The notes under the pieces were generated by a model, which saw only the letters and a list, made by a program, of their open reading frames with translations, was not told where the DNA came from and searched no databases. A stretch of DNA of 64,000 nucleotides from contig NC_044986.1 of NCBI RefSeq assembly GCF_008728515.1, positions 64,531,159-64,595,158 of the forward strand, in the 5' to 3' direction. The DNA comes from Papio anubis. Its lineage: Eukaryota > Chordata > Mammalia > Primates > Cercopithecidae. Of this stretch, positions 21,531 through 32,731 are shown in pieces; positions within the stretch are counted from its first letter, which is position 1, and every line of letters starts with the position of its first letter. Both the position numbers and the translations under genes were made by a program.

Positions 21531-22100
21531 GCTAAATTAGTTTCACCTAGCTACTAATATAGATCTATTCAAATACTATATATGTAGTGTTCAACTACTT
21601 TGTGTTTACTTTTATGCATACTTCCTGGACGTCACAGAAGCTCCGAACACCACCTTTGTTAAAATGTTCATAGGTTAGTTCTGAATTCCTCAACCAGATT
21701 TATGTTCAAAAACCTGATGTTTGGGAATTTTTTCACTTTTCTGCTAAAATTTAGGATTCTCATATTATCATCATGATTTACCATTTACCAAACAAATTTT
21801 ATGAAAACACTTTGGTGTTAAGATCCACATTCTTGCTCCTCAAAAGCTCAAGGGCCTGGAAGGGACTTCAGAAAATAGATTATAAATTGATATTAAGATG
21901 CTTTCTAAATAAGAAAACATGGTTCAGTACTTTGTTTGTAGTGGTAAAACCTTTACCACATGCCAAAAAAAGACAACAACAACAACAAAAAAGCCCTTTT
22001 CCATATGCTACAAATTGTTTAGGTTCTTTCTGCTGCTCTATTAAGGAAGCTGTACTTAACAATCAAATTGAACTGGAGGTTTATATTTTAAACTTAATTT
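21531..22100. other. Unique PBLD intron 1
   Basis: No recognised repeat or exon apart from an (AAC)n-like run near 21973-21988. Confidence 0.5.
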
Positions 22101-22415
22101 GTATTTTTATTTTTACTTATTTATTTATTTGTGGAGACAAAGTCTCACCCTGTCACCCAGGCTGGAGTGCAGGGGCACAATCTTGGCTCACTGCAACCTC
22201 TGCCTCCCAGGTTCAAGCGATTCTCCTGCCTCAGCCTCCCAAGTAGCTGGGATTACAGGCGTGCACCACTGCGCCCAGCTAATTTTTGTATTTTTAGTAG
22301 AGATGGGGTTTCACTATGTTGGCCAGGCTGGTCTCAAACTCCTTACCTCAGGTGATCCATCCACCTCAGCCTCCCAAAGTGCTGGGATTACAGGCGTGAG
22401 CCACCATACCCAGCC
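22101..22415 (-). repeat. Alu (full) with (TTTA)n tail
   Basis: TTTA-rich head, GTGGAGACAAAGTCTCACCC to GAGCCACCATACCCAGCC. Confidence 0.95.
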
Positions 22416-22738
22416 TAAACTTAGAATTTGCAGTTTCACAGTTAAAGACTTATGAATCTTTTTATAAAGCACTGGTGGAGTTTTGCTCTATCTTGAAATT
22501 AATGAGGAAAACTGGGTCCACATATTCTTTAGGAAAAAGACATTATCTGTCACTCTTCCCCTAGTTGATCCTCTCTCCCCAACTACATGATAGCCTTGAG
22601 AACCACCATCCTGCAATCACCTGATAGCTACTAGAAGGGACAGGATGTGGTTGAAGTCTCTTCAAAGCTGCATTCATAGAGAATTGTCATTTGACTCATC
22701 TGGTAGTTTCCTGGAAGACCCTCACTAACAAGGTTTGC
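22416..22738. other. Unique PBLD intron 1
   Basis: Nothing recognised. Confidence 0.5.
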
Positions 22739-22920
22739 CTTTTTTTTTTTTTTTTGAGACAGAATCTCACTCTGTCATCCGGGCTGGAGTGCAGTGGCGC
22801 GATCTCGGCTCACTGCAACCTCTGCCTGCCAGGTTCAAGCGATTCTTCTGCCTCAGCCTCCTAAGTAGCTGGGATTACAGGAGCGCGACACCACACCAGG
22901 TTGATTTTTGTATTATTTTT
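22739..22920 (-). repeat. Alu, 5' truncated
   Basis: GAGACAGAATCTCACTCTGTC, ending at TTGATTTTTGTATTATTTTT where the next Alu's tail begins. Confidence 0.9.
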
Positions 22921-22928
22921 AATTTAAA

Positions 22929-23225
22929 TTAATTTATTTATTTGAGACAGAGTCTCACTCTGTTGCCCAGGATGGAATGCAATGGTACGGTCTTGGTTCA
23001 CTGCAACCTCCACCTCCCGGGTTCAAGCGATTTTCCTGCCTCAACCTCCCAAGTAGTTGGGATTACAGGCACCTGCCACCATGCCCAGCTAGTTTTTGTA
23101 CTTTTAGTTGAGACGGGGTTTTGCCATGTTGGTCAGGCTGGTCTCGAACTCCTGACCTCAGGTGATCCACCTGCCTCGGCCTCCCAAAGTGCTGGGATCA
23201 CAGGCGTGAGCCACTACGCCCAGTT
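22929..23225 (-). repeat. Alu (full)
   Basis: TTTGAGACAGAGTCTCACTC to GAGCCACTACGCCCAG. Confidence 0.95.
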
Positions 23226-23438
23226 GTGGCTTATCTTTATTGACCTGAGTCAAAGCTCACCCAACACAAACAGCCTCTCCTCCAGGGTTGTTTGTCAAAA
23301 ACAAACAGCAACTGTGTAATAGCACCATGGCTGCCTAAGTCAGTGGATAATAGCTAAGGCAAATGATAGGCTAATCAAAAGTTGATAAGAAATAGCAAGG
23401 GAATGAGATGTCCAGAAGGGGTTTTGAAAAGCTCTGAT

Positions 23439-23746
23439 GGCCAGGCATGGTGGCTTGCACCTGTAATCCTAGCACTTTGGGAGGCCTAGAAGGGTGCATG
23501 ACTTGAGGTCAGGAGTTCAAGACCAGCCTGGCCAACATGGTGAAACCCAGTCTCTACTAAAAATACAAAAATCAGCTGAGCATGGTGGTGTGTGCCTGTT
23601 ATTCCAGCTACTCGGGAGGTTGAGGCATGAGAACTGGTTGAGCCCAGGAGGCGGGGGTTGCAGTGACCTGAGATCACACCACTGCACTCCAGCCTGGGCA
23701 GTGACAGAGTAAGACCCTGTCGCATGAAAAACAAAAAAACAAAAAG
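23439..23746 (+). repeat. Alu (full)
   Basis: GGCCAGGCATGGTGGCTTGC to an (AAAAAC) tail. Confidence 0.95.
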
Positions 23747-23884
23747 TTTAGAGATTCGTTGCACAATGATATGAATATACTTATTACCATTGAGTTTAAC
23801 TTCAAAATGGTTAAGAGGGTAAATACAATGTTATGTAGTTTTTACCACAATAAAAAAATAAAGTAAATAAAGAGCACCAGTAGA

Positions 23885-23997
23885 CCAGACAAGGTGGCTA
23901 GTGCCCATAATCCCAGCCCTTTGGGAGAAAGGTGAGAGAACTGCTTGAGGCCAGAAGTTCAAAACCAGTCTAGGAAACACAGCAAGACCCTGCCTTT

Positions 23998-24029
<32 letters not shown>
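23885..24029 (+). repeat. Alu left monomer
   Basis: CCAGACAAGGTGGCTAGTGC to an A27 tail. Confidence 0.88.
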
Positions 24030-24032
24030 CCA

Positions 24033-24090
24033 GGGAGGGAGGGAGGGAAGGAGGGAGGGAGGGAGGGAAGGAGGGAGGGAGGGAGGGAGG
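24033..24090. repeat. (GGGA)n/(GGAA)n purine microsatellite
   Basis: About 58 bases of GGGAGGGA with GGAAGGA variants after an Alu tail. Pure polypurine, so it could be length-variable or form non-B DNA. Confidence 0.92.
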
Positions 24091-24431
24091 AGAAGGAAAG
24101 AGAAATAACAATAGTACACAAGAAAATATCTAGTTGGGACTAAACTGATGGAGAGTGGAAAAAAATAGGATGAAAATATCAAGTTACCTTAAAGCAATAG
24201 TCATAAATCTGTATTGATGCCCATAAAAGGTAACAACATATATTTGACATGAGACATATAGAAATCACAAACAGGTGAGGTGGGAATGGAGCTAGATCAG
24301 TGAACTCTACCTTAATACTAGTAAGTTACTGTTTAAGTGCTTAAACTCGATCCTTATAAACTTAAAGGGCAAAGATCAGTATCCACTGCATTCGTTAGAA
24401 AATGACTCAATCTATATAGAAAATGAAGTGC
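24091..24431. other. Unique PBLD intron 1
   Basis: No recognised repeat or exon. Confidence 0.5.
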
Positions 24432-25043
24432 GTTGGGCATAGTGACTCAGGCCTGTAATCCCAGCACTTTGGGAGGCCAAGGCAGGTAGACTGCTTGAGG
24501 CCAGGAGTTCGAGACCAGTCTGGCCAACATGGTGAAACCCCGTCTCTATTAAAAATACAAAAATTGGCCAGGCGCGGTGGCTCATGCCTGTAATCCCAGC
24601 ACTCTGGGAGGCCGAGGCGGGTGGATCACGAGGTCAGGAAATCGAGACCATCCTGGCTAACACAGTGAAACCCCGTCTCTACTAAAAATACAAACAAATT
24701 AGCCAGGCGTTCCAGCGGGCGCCTGTAGTCCCAGTTACTCGGGAGGCTGAGGCAGGAGAATGGCGTAAACCCGGGAGGCGGAGCTTGCAGTGAGCCGAGA
24801 TGGCGCCATTGCACTCCAGCCTGGGAGACAACGAGACTCCGTCTCAAAAAAAAAAAAAAAAAATTAGCCAGGTGTGGTGGTGTGTGCCAGTAAACCCAGC
24901 TACTCAGGAGGCTGAGGCAGGAGAATCACTTGAACCTGGGAGGCGGAGCTTGCAGTGAGTTGAGATCACAACGCTGCACTATGGCCTGGGTGACAGAGGA
25001 AGACTCCGTCTCAAAAAAAGAAAAAGACAAAACGAAACAAAAA
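24432..25043 (+). repeat. Alu carrying a nested Alu
   Basis: The outer copy is in two parts, 24432-24565 and about 24862-25043. It was broken at ...AATACAAAAATT by the younger copy at 24566-24860. Confidence 0.92.
24566..24860 (+). repeat. AluY-like inserted into another Alu
   Basis: GGCCAGGCGCGGTGGCTCATG to an A18 tail, followed by AAATTAGCC of the interrupted outer Alu. It is much less diverged than the outer copy. Confidence 0.93.
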
Positions 25044-25078
25044 ACTAACTAAATGCTTTCCACAAGACACAAACTTTT

Positions 25079-25390
25079 TATTTTTATTATTTATTTATTT
25101 ATTTATTTTGAGATGGAGTCTCGCTCTGTCGCCCAGGCTGGAGTGCAGTGGCCAGATCTCGGCTCACTGCAGGCTCCGCCTCCCAGGTTTATGCCATTCT
25201 CCTGCCTCAGTCTCCCAAGTAGCTGGGACTACAGGCGCCCGCCACGTCGCCCGGCTAGTTTTTTGGATTTTTTAGTAGAGACGGGGTTTCACTGTGTTAG
25301 CCAGGATGGTCTCAACCTCCTGACCTCGTGATCCGCCTGTCTTGGCCTCTCAAAGTGCTGGGATTACAGGCTTGAGCCACCGCGCCCAGC
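25079..25390 (-). repeat. AluYR-like (Old World monkey type) with (ATTT)n tail
   Basis: GTGCAGTGGCCAGATCTCGG and GATTACAGGCTTGAGCCACC are the reverse of the AluYR bases (GGCTCAAGCC, GATC-GGCCACTGC). I associate these with cercopithecoid Alus. Confidence 0.85.
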
Positions 25391-25700
25391 TATTTATTTA
25401 TTTTTATGTATTTATTTATTTTGAGACGGAGTTTCGCTCTGGCTGCCCCCGCTGGAATGCAGTGGCGCAATCTCGGCTCACAGCAACCTCCGCCTCCAGG
25501 GTTCAAGCAATTCTCCTGCCTCAGCCTCTCAAGTAGCTGGGATTACAGGCATGTGGCATCATGCCTGGCTAATTTTGTACTTTTAGTAGCGACCAGGTTT
25601 CTCCATGTTGGTCAGGCTGGTCTCAAACTCCTGACCTCAGGTGATCTGCCCGCCTCAGCCTCCCAAAGTGCTGGGATTACAGGCGTGAGCCATTGTGCTC
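25391..25700 (-). repeat. Alu (full)
   Basis: (TATT)n-rich head, GAGACGGAGTTTCGCTCTGG to GAGCCATTGTGCTC. Confidence 0.94.
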
Positions 25701-25710
25701 TATCTACCCC

Positions 25711-26008
25711 CTTTTTTTTTTTTTTTGAGACAGAGTCTTACTCTGTTGCCCAGGCTGGAGTGCAATGGCACGATCTCAGCTCACTGCAACCTCTGCCTCC
25801 GGTGTTTGAGCAATTCTCCTGCCTCAGCCTCCCGAGTAGCTGGGACTACAGGCATGCACCACTACGCCCAGCTAACTTTTGTACTTTTAGCAGAAATGGA
25901 GTTTCACTACGTTGGCCAGGCTGGTCTGGAACTCCTGACCTCAGGTGATCCACCCACTTTGGCCTCCCAAAGTGCTGGGATTACAGGCATGAGACACCGA
26001 CCCCAGCC
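25711..26008 (-). repeat. Alu (full)
   Basis: GAGACAGAGTCTTACTCTGTT to GAGACACCGACCCCAGCC. It is the third minus Alu in a row; a pyrimidine-rich run (26032-26080) follows. Confidence 0.95.
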
Positions 26009-26087
26009 CCAACCCCTTTTAATATTTTTAGGTTTTTTTTCTTTTCTTTCTTCTTTTTCTTTTCCTTCTTTCTTCTTTTAGTATTTT

Positions 26088-26147
26088 TGATCAATGGTTG
26101 ATTAACTCCACAGATACAGGATCTACAGGTACAGAGAACCGACTGTA
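26088..26147. repeat. Tigger-type transposon terminal fragment
   Basis: GGTTGATTAACTCCACAGAT and GTACAGAGAACCGACTGTA resemble a Tigger terminal inverted repeat ending at TA. Confidence 0.6.
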
Positions 26148-27264
26148 GCTGGAGATTTCAATGCCTACTTTCAACAGTGGATGAAACAGCTAGACAGAAG
26201 ATCATCAAGGAAACAGAAGACTTGAGTAACACTATAAACCAACTAGACCCAACAGACGCCTACAGAACACTCCACAACAACAGCAGACAACACTTCTCCT
26301 CAAGAGCACATGAAACATTCTCCAGAGTAGGCCATTTGTTAGCCCATAAAAGAAGTCTCAATAAATGTAAAGGGCTGAAATAATAAAAAGCATGTCCCTC
26401 AACCACAATAGAATGAAATTACATAACAGATGGGAAAGGAAATTTGGGAAATTCAAAAAAATGTGGAAATTAAACAACATTCTCCAATAGTAAAAAGACC
26501 TGGAGCTTCCTGGAGACATGACTGATTGTAGCATAAGTGCAGGGAAAAGAGCAGGTGAGGCTGGAATCTCTTCTAGTACTAGAAAGCAAGCCAGTACTCA
26601 AAAAAATAAATAAAAAGGAATACAGGAGTCAACCTGGAAGAGCTCCCAATGGCCTAAGCAAGAACAATTTGAATAACAAAATAAGCAACATAGTATTGGA
26701 CTATAACCCAAAGATAAAATTAATATCCATAACCCATACTCACATAAATGAAAGACTACATAAATAAATGGAGGAGAAGAGACAAACTTCCTTACAGAAT
26801 TCCAAATAGCTTATCTAGCTAACTACCTAATCTCCTTTCCAGGAGATGGAGCTTAACTTCCCCTGGACCCTGAGTATGGGCTGCACTCAGTAAGTTGCTT
26901 CCAAATAACACAGTATGGAAAGACAGTAAAGAGTAACTTTACAGTGGAGAAACCTAGCAAACACTACCTCAGCCAGGTGATCAAGGTAAAGAGTCATGTT
27001 ATTACCACGTGAAGAGGATGGCACTTTACCTCTGTGGTTTTCCTCCCAAGAATCTATAACCCCTGTCTAATTCTGAGAAAAACATCAGAAAAACCCCAAA
27101 TTGAAGGATATTCCACAAAATACCTGACCAACAGATGCTAAGGAGACATGATGATTAATGTAATGTGGTATCCTGGATGGGATCCTGGAACAGAAAAAGG
27201 ACATTAGGGGAAAACTACTGAGCTCTACATAAAATTTGGAGTTTAGTTAATAGCAATGGATCAG

Positions 27265-27570
27265 AGCTGGGCATGGTGGCTCACAACTGTAATCCTAGCA
27301 CTTCGGGAGGCTGAGGTAGAAGGATCACTGGAGTCCAGGAGTTCGAGACCAGGCTGGGCAACATACAGAGATCTTGTCTCGACAAAAAATTAAAAAAAAA
27401 AAAAAAACAGGCTTGGTGGCACACACCTGCAGTCCCAGCTACTTGGGAGGCTAAGGCAGGAGGATTGCTTGAGCCTGGGAGGTCCAGGCTGCAATGAACC
27501 ATGATTGTACCACTGCACTCCAGACTGGGTGACACAGTGAGACCCTGTCTCAAAAAAAAAAAAAAAAAAA
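27265..27570 (+). repeat. Alu (AluJ-like), inside L1
   Basis: GCTGGGCATGGTGGCTCACAAC to an A18 tail. AATGGAYCAG-like sequence on both sides. Confidence 0.94.
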
Positions 27571-27638
27571 GGTAATGGACCAGTGTAATTTCATAACTTG
27601 TGACAAATGTAGCATAGCTACTACCATCAATGTAAGAT

Positions 27639-27936
27639 TTGTTTTGTTTTGTTTTTTTTGAGACAGGGCCTCACTCTGTTGCCCAGGCTGGAGTGCAGCG
27701 GTAGAATCATAGCTCACTGCAACCTTGGACAGGCTCAAGTGAGCCTCTCCGTTAACTGGGACTAGAGGCACACACCACCACATCTGGCTAATTTAAAAAA
27801 AAAAAAAAAAAATTGTTAGCAGAAATGAGATCTCACTATGTTGCTCAGTCTGGTCTCAAACTCCTGGTCTCAAGCAATCCTCCCTCCTTGGCCTCCCAAA
27901 GTGCTGGGATTACAGGTGTGAGCCACTGTGCCAGCC
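27639..27936 (-). repeat. Alu (AluJ-like), inside L1
   Basis: TTTTG head, GAGACAGGGCCTCACTCTG to GAGCCACTGTGCCAGCC, with an A-run in the middle linker. Confidence 0.94.
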
Positions 27937-28061
27937 AAATATAAGATGTTAACAGAGGAAACTGAGTGAGCCACATATAGGAACTCTATGTAATATCTTT
28001 GCAATTTTTCTGTAAATCTACAACTATTCCAAAATCTAAAATTTTTTTTTTTTTAAATGAT

Positions 28062-28617
28062 CTGAGGCCTGCCAATAGCCATGGGAGTGAGTTTTTAAGC
28101 AGATCCTACCCTAGTTAACCCTTGAGATAACTGTAGGTCCAGCTGACGCTTTAATTATACCTTTATAAGAGACCCTAGGCTGGGCATGGGATGGCTCACA
28201 CATGTAATCCTAGCACTTTGGGAGACCAAAGTGGGTGGATCACATGAGGTCAGGGGTTCAAGACCAGCTGGGCCAACATGGGGAAAACCCATCTCTACTA
28301 AAAATACAAAAATTAGCCAGGCTTCGTGGAGCACGCCTGTAATCCCAGCTACTCAGGAGGCTGAGGCAGGAGAACAGCTTGAACCCAGGAGGCAGAGGTT
28401 GCAGTGAGCTGAGATGGCACCACTGCACCCCAGCCTGAGGGACAGAGGGAGACTCCATCTCAAAAAAGAAGAAAAAGAGATCCTGGGCTAGAAGCATTCA
28501 GCTAAGCTGCCCCAAGATTTCTGACCCACAGAAATTGTGAAATAATAAAAGTTTGTTGTTTTAAGCTGTTAAGTTTTGGAGCAATTTGTTACACGGCAAT
28601 AATAACTAATAGAGTAT
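28062..28617 (+). repeat. Old interspersed repeat (MaLR/L1M-like), split by an Alu
   Basis: GGCCTGCCAATAGCCATGGG on the left and GACCCACAGAAATTGTGAAA, AATAATAAAAGTTTGTTGTT, TTTAAGCTGTTAAGTTTTGG on the right belong to one widespread mammalian repeat. It ends AATAACTAATAG. Family assignment is uncertain. Confidence 0.5.
28178..28478 (+). repeat. Alu (full)
   Basis: GGCTGGGCATGGGATGGCTC to an A/G tail. AGACCCTAGGC before and AGATCCTGGGC after. Confidence 0.95.
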
Positions 28618-29054
28618 ACTTCCTTTCACGTAGAATATTCAGAAGTATCCCCCACAAAAACAGTGGGACAATTTGCATTCCATTTGTTTGACAGTTATAT
28701 TTTTCATTGTAAATAATAAATTCTCATTCTGGTTTTTACAACAGATTCCACAGCAAATTTACTTAGCCTAAGGCCATCCCAAAAAACTTATTTTGAAGTA
28801 TAAAAGCAAAATATATGTCAATGAATGCCAAATCTACATTCCTATCCCAGATTAATTTCCTACTAGACACATTCACTCAGACAATACATGGCATCTCAAA
28901 ATCAACACACCCAATATTCCTGTATTTCCTATGTCAGTTACGATTCTCAGCATGCAACCCTAAGCCAAAAATAATTCATCCTTGACCTCTTTTTACTCAC
29001 CCATGCACAGGCTCTCTACTCAAGCACTAAACCCTGCTGATAAATAGCTCCTAA
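28618..29054. other. Unique PBLD intron 1
   Basis: AT-rich, nothing recognised. Confidence 0.5.
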
Positions 29055-29411
29055 ATTTTTCTTTTTTCTTTCTTTCTTTTTTTTTTTTTTGAGATGGAGC
29101 TGGGACTACAGGTATGCGCCACCATGCCTTGCTCTGTTGCCAGGCTAGAGTGCAGTGGTGCAATCTCAGCTCACTGCAACCTCTGCCTCCCGGGTTCAAG
29201 CGATTCTCCTGCCTCAGCCTCCCAAGTAGCTGGGATAACAGGTGCCTGTGTAACAGGTGCGTGCCACCATGCCCAGCTAATTTTTGTATTTTTTGTAGAG
29301 ATGGGGTTTCACCATGTTGGCCAGGATGGTCTCGATCTCTTGACCTCGTGATCCACCCGCCTTGGCCTCCCAAAGTGCTGGGATTACAGGTGTGAGCCAC
29401 TGTGCCCAGCC
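29055..29411 (-). repeat. Alu with internal duplication
   Basis: After GAGATGGAG it jumps to CTGGGACTACAGGTATGCGC (normally some 130 bases further on) and then returns to CTCTGTTGCCAGGCTAGAG. A second short duplication (CAGGTGCCTGTGTAACAGGT) lies near 29245. The order is scrambled within the family pattern. Confidence 0.9.
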
Positions 29412-29471
29412 AAATATTTCTTAAAGAGAGCCTCCTGTATCTATCCCTAATACCATTGCTCTAGTTTAAGT

Positions 29472-29795
29472 GCTTATCATCTCTACTGGTCCTTCTCCTA
29501 GTCTTCTCTCTTCTTACCCTCCCAGTATCTACCCTCCACACTTTATTTATTTATTTATTTATTTATTTAGAGACAGGGTCTCACTTGCCCAGACTGGAGT
29601 GCAGTGGCACAATCTTGGCTCACTGCAGCCTCCGCTTATCATCTCTACTGGTCCTTCTCCTAGCCTTCTCTCTTCTTACCCTCCCAATATCTACCCTCCA
29701 CACTTTCTTTCTTTCTTTCTTTCTTTCTTTATTTATTTGGAGACAAGGGTCTCACCTGCTCAGACTGGAGTGCAGTGGCACAATCTCGGCTCACC
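29472..29795. repeat. 162-base tandem duplication of Alu plus flank
   Basis: GCTTATCATCTCTACTGGTC and about 160 following bases occur at 29472 and again at 29634. The unit holds about 73 bases of flank, a (TTTA/CTTT)n tail and the head of a minus Alu. The copies differ at a few positions and in the tail unit, TTTA against CTTT. Confidence 0.9.
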
Positions 29796-30019
29796 GCAGC
29801 CTCCGCCTCACAGGCTCAAGCAATTCTCCTGCCTCAGCCTCCCAAACAGCTAGGATTACAGGCATGCGCCACTACTGCCCGGCTAATTTTTGTATTTTTA
29901 GTATAGACAGGGTTTCACCATGTTGGCCAGGCTGGTCTTGAACTCCTGACCTCAAATGATCCACCTGCCTTGGCCTCCCAAAGTGCTAGGATTACAGGTG
30001 TGAGCCATCACACCCGGCC
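29707..30019 (-). repeat. Alu (full) with (CTTT)n tail
   Basis: CTTT units, GGAGACAAGGGTCTCACCTG to GAGCCATCACACCCGGCC. This is the complete copy from which the partial Alu at 29544-29633 was duplicated. Confidence 0.94.
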
Positions 30020-30066
30020 AACTCTCCACACTTTAATCAGAACTATCTAATTAAAACACCACATTG

Positions 30067-30376
30067 GGTTAGGCACAGTTGCTCACGCCTGTAATCCCAG
30101 CACTTTGGGAGGCCGAGACAGGCAGATCACGAGGTCAGGAGTTCAAGACCAGCCTAGCCAACATGGTGAAATGCTGTTTCTACTGAAAATACAAAAATTA
30201 GCTGGGTGTGGTGGCAGGCACCTGTAATCCCGGCTACTCAGGAGGCTGAGGCAGAATTGCTTGAACCTGGGAGGCGGAAGCTGCAGTGAGCTGAGATTGT
30301 ACCACTGCACTCCAGCCTGGATGACAAAGCAAGACTCCATCTCGGGGGAAAAAACAAAACAAAACAAAACAAAAAC
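30067..30376 (+). repeat. Alu (full)
   Basis: GGTTAGGCACAGTTGCTCACG to an (AAAAC)n tail. Forms an inverted pair with the copy ending at 30019. Confidence 0.94.
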
Positions 30377-30386
30377 CCACTACATT

Positions 30387-30688
30387 GGCCAGGCGTGGTG
30401 GTTCATGCCCATAATCCCAGCACTCTGTGTGGCCAAGGCAGGTGGATCACTTGAGGTGAGGAGTTTGAGACCAGCCTGGCCAACATGGTGAAACCCCGTG
30501 TCTACCTGAAGATACAAAAATTAGCCAGGCATGGTGGTGTATGCCTGTAATCCCTGCTACTCAGGAGGCTAAGGCAGGAGAATTACTTGAACCTGGGAGG
30601 CAAAGGTTGCAATGAGCTGAGATCATGCCACTGCACTCAAGCCTGGGAAACACAGTGAGACTCCATCTCAAAAACAATACAAAAAAAA
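30387..30688 (+). repeat. Alu (full)
   Basis: GGCCAGGCGTGGTGGTTCATG to an A-rich tail. Confidence 0.95.
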
Positions 30689-30689
30689 C

Positions 30690-31060
30690 CCCTCAAGCTC
30701 CATAGGGTAGCACACAAACTTCTCCAAGATCTGGTTCATATCTACTTCCTTATTTTACAATGTTTCATCTGCTTAGAGTCTCCACTTCTGCCAAGTTATT
30801 TTGTACATCCATGCCTTGGATCTTACTGCGTCCTCAACTGTAAATGCTTTTCCTATTTTTCATTGCCCAGCTAAATATTACTTATCCTCCAACACTTAGC
30901 TCAGGAGTTGTCTCCTTCAGAAAGCTTTCTCTGAAGCCCTAGACTGTGTGAATGGCCAGATTCTACACTCCCCAAATACTCTGTGCTTACCCTATTTTAT
31001 CACTTGCTATAGTTTAATGTAATGGAATGTATCTGTATGCTCTTGAAAGTCAGGGACAGG
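30690..31060 (+). repeat. L2 LINE fragment
   Basis: CACTTCTGCCAAGTTATTTTG, AATATTACTTATCCTCCAAC and TTCTCTGAAGCCCTAGACTG with CCCCAAATACTCTGTGCTTA follow the L2 3' consensus. Confidence 0.7.
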
Positions 31061-31139
31061 TTCGCATTATGTACTTGCATTTTTTCTTTTTTTTTTTTTT
31101 TTTTTTTTTTTAGCTCATCCAACATTATAGAATGTACTT

Positions 31140-31421
31140 GGTTTTTTATTTTGTTTTGTTTTTGTTTTTTGAGACAGAGTCTTGTTGTTGCAGAGGTTGG
31201 AGTGCAGTGGCACGATCTCAGCTCACTACAACCTCTGCCTCCCAAGTAGCTGGGCCTACAGGTGTGCAGCATCGTGCCCAGTTAATTATTTTTGTATTTT
31301 TAGTAGAGACGTGGTCTCACCATCTTGCCCAGGCTGATCTTGAACTCCTGACCTCAAGTGATCCGCCAGCTTCGGCCTCCTAGAGTGCTGGGATTACAGG
31401 CATGAGCCACTGTGCCAAGCT
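31140..31421 (-). repeat. Alu
   Basis: TTTTG head, GAGACAGAGTCTTGTTGTTG to GAGCCACTGTGCCAAGC. GTACTTG on both sides. A T27 run (31084-31111) lies just before. Confidence 0.93.
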
Positions 31422-31800
31422 GTACTTGTAGTTTTTATGGATGGATGCAAACATATGCTGACCTACTAGGAATTCAGTAATGCTCTCAAATCAATTTCCA
31501 TTTATTAATAACAGCTGCATCTGCCTATATTGGAAAATCAGCAGTACATTACATGTGAAATATTATTTATTCTGCCCATAGAATAGTTCATATGAGTTAC
31601 AGATTTCACTGAAATAATTTCCTAGCTCCCAATATAGTTCTTAGGATACTGTACTTACTTTAAAAATTCTATTAAATTCACTGTTATTAAATGAGTTTAG
31701 CAGGAATGAACCAGATTCATTAACAATGCTCTGACAAACACAAATAAATAAAACAGCATGGAACTAGAATTAACATTATTTCAATTACTAATCTCCAATA
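31422..31800. other. Unique PBLD intron 1
   Basis: No exon or repeat recognised. Confidence 0.5.
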
Positions 31801-32225
31801 ACCTAACAACCCATTTTAGAGATTAAGAAACTGAGGTGGCCGGGCATGGTGGCTCATGCCTGTAATCCCAGCACTTTGGGAAGCCGAGGTGGGCAGATCA
31901 CGAGGTCAAGAGATCGAGACCATCCCGGCCACATGGTGAAACCCCGTCTCTACCAAAACTATAAAAATTAGCTGGGTGTGGTGGCACATGCCTGTAATCC
32001 CAGCTACTCGGGAGGCTGAGGCAAGAGAATCGCTTGAACCAGGGAGTCAAGAGTTGCAGTAAGCCGAGATCGCGCCACTGGCAACAGAGCAAGACTCCAC
32101 CTCAAAAAACAAAAAAAAAAACTGGGGTTCAGAAAAGTTGACTGGTTCAGAATCAATTCACTGGTAGCTAGTGTCAGAACTGGGACTCCCTGATTACGAA
32201 GTCAAGTCTAAGTTTTGCCATTTAC
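31801..32225 (-). repeat. MIR split by an Alu
   Basis: CATTTTAGAGATTAAGAAAC on the left and CTAGTGTCAGAACTGGGACT on the right are minus-strand MIR halves around the Alu. Confidence 0.6.
31838..32121 (+). repeat. Alu
   Basis: GGCCGGGCATGGTGGCTCATG to AAAAACAAAAAAAAAAACTGGGG. It lacks the usual CACTCCAGCCTGG segment. Confidence 0.94.
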
Positions 32226-32434
32226 TTTTTTGGTAAACTTTTAAACATTACTTTATCTCCTGGTTTTTTCATTTCTTGGTCCATGAAACAATAACTTTGC
32301 AAGACTGCAGTGAAAATGAATTACTTACTGCCCCCAGTGTAACCATCGTTATTGTCTGTAGACTGAAAAACATAGGTATATGAATAACAAGAGCTATATT
32401 TTTATCTACCACCAAGAAGCTTAAAATCTGGTTG

Positions 32435-32731
32435 GGGCCAGGCGCTCTGGCTCACGCCTGTAATCCCAGCATTTTGGGGAGGCTGAGGCGGGTGGATCAC
32501 GAGGTCAAGAGTTCAAGACCAGCCTGACCAACATGGTGAAACCCCATCTCTACTAAACATACAAATATTAGCTGGGCGTGGTCACGCATGCTTGTAATCC
32601 CAGCTACTCAGGAGGCTGAGGCAGGAGAATTGCTTGAACCCAGGAGGCGGAGGTTGCAGGGAGCCGAGATTATGCCACTGCACTCCAGCCTGGGCGACAG
32701 AGCAAGATTCCACCTCAAAAAAAAAAAAAAA
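32435..32731 (+). repeat. Alu (full)
   Basis: GGGCCAGGCGCTCTGGCTCAC to an A16 tail. Confidence 0.95.

Larger units (their letters stand above)
26148..28060 (+). repeat. Old L1 (ORF2 endonuclease piece plus L1M-type 3' end), two Alus inside
   Basis: 26150-26500 is degraded L1 ORF2. The frame reads AGDFNAYFQQWMKQ, including the endonuclease GDFN motif. From about 26530 it resembles an L1M 3' region (GGGATCCTGGAACAGAAAAA, AAAAGGACATTAGGGGAAAA). It is broken by Alus at 27265-27570 and 27639-27936 and resumes with TTGCAATTTTTCTGTAAATC and a short tail near 28060. Whether this is one internally deleted element or two adjacent ones is unclear. Confidence 0.75.

Noticed and set aside
25406..25948. 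180-codon frame
   Set aside because: Two minus-strand Alus read in tandem.
26177..26383. Protein-like frame DETARQKIIKETEDLSNTIN
   Set aside because: This is degraded L1 ORF2, with GDFN just upstream, and not a host gene.
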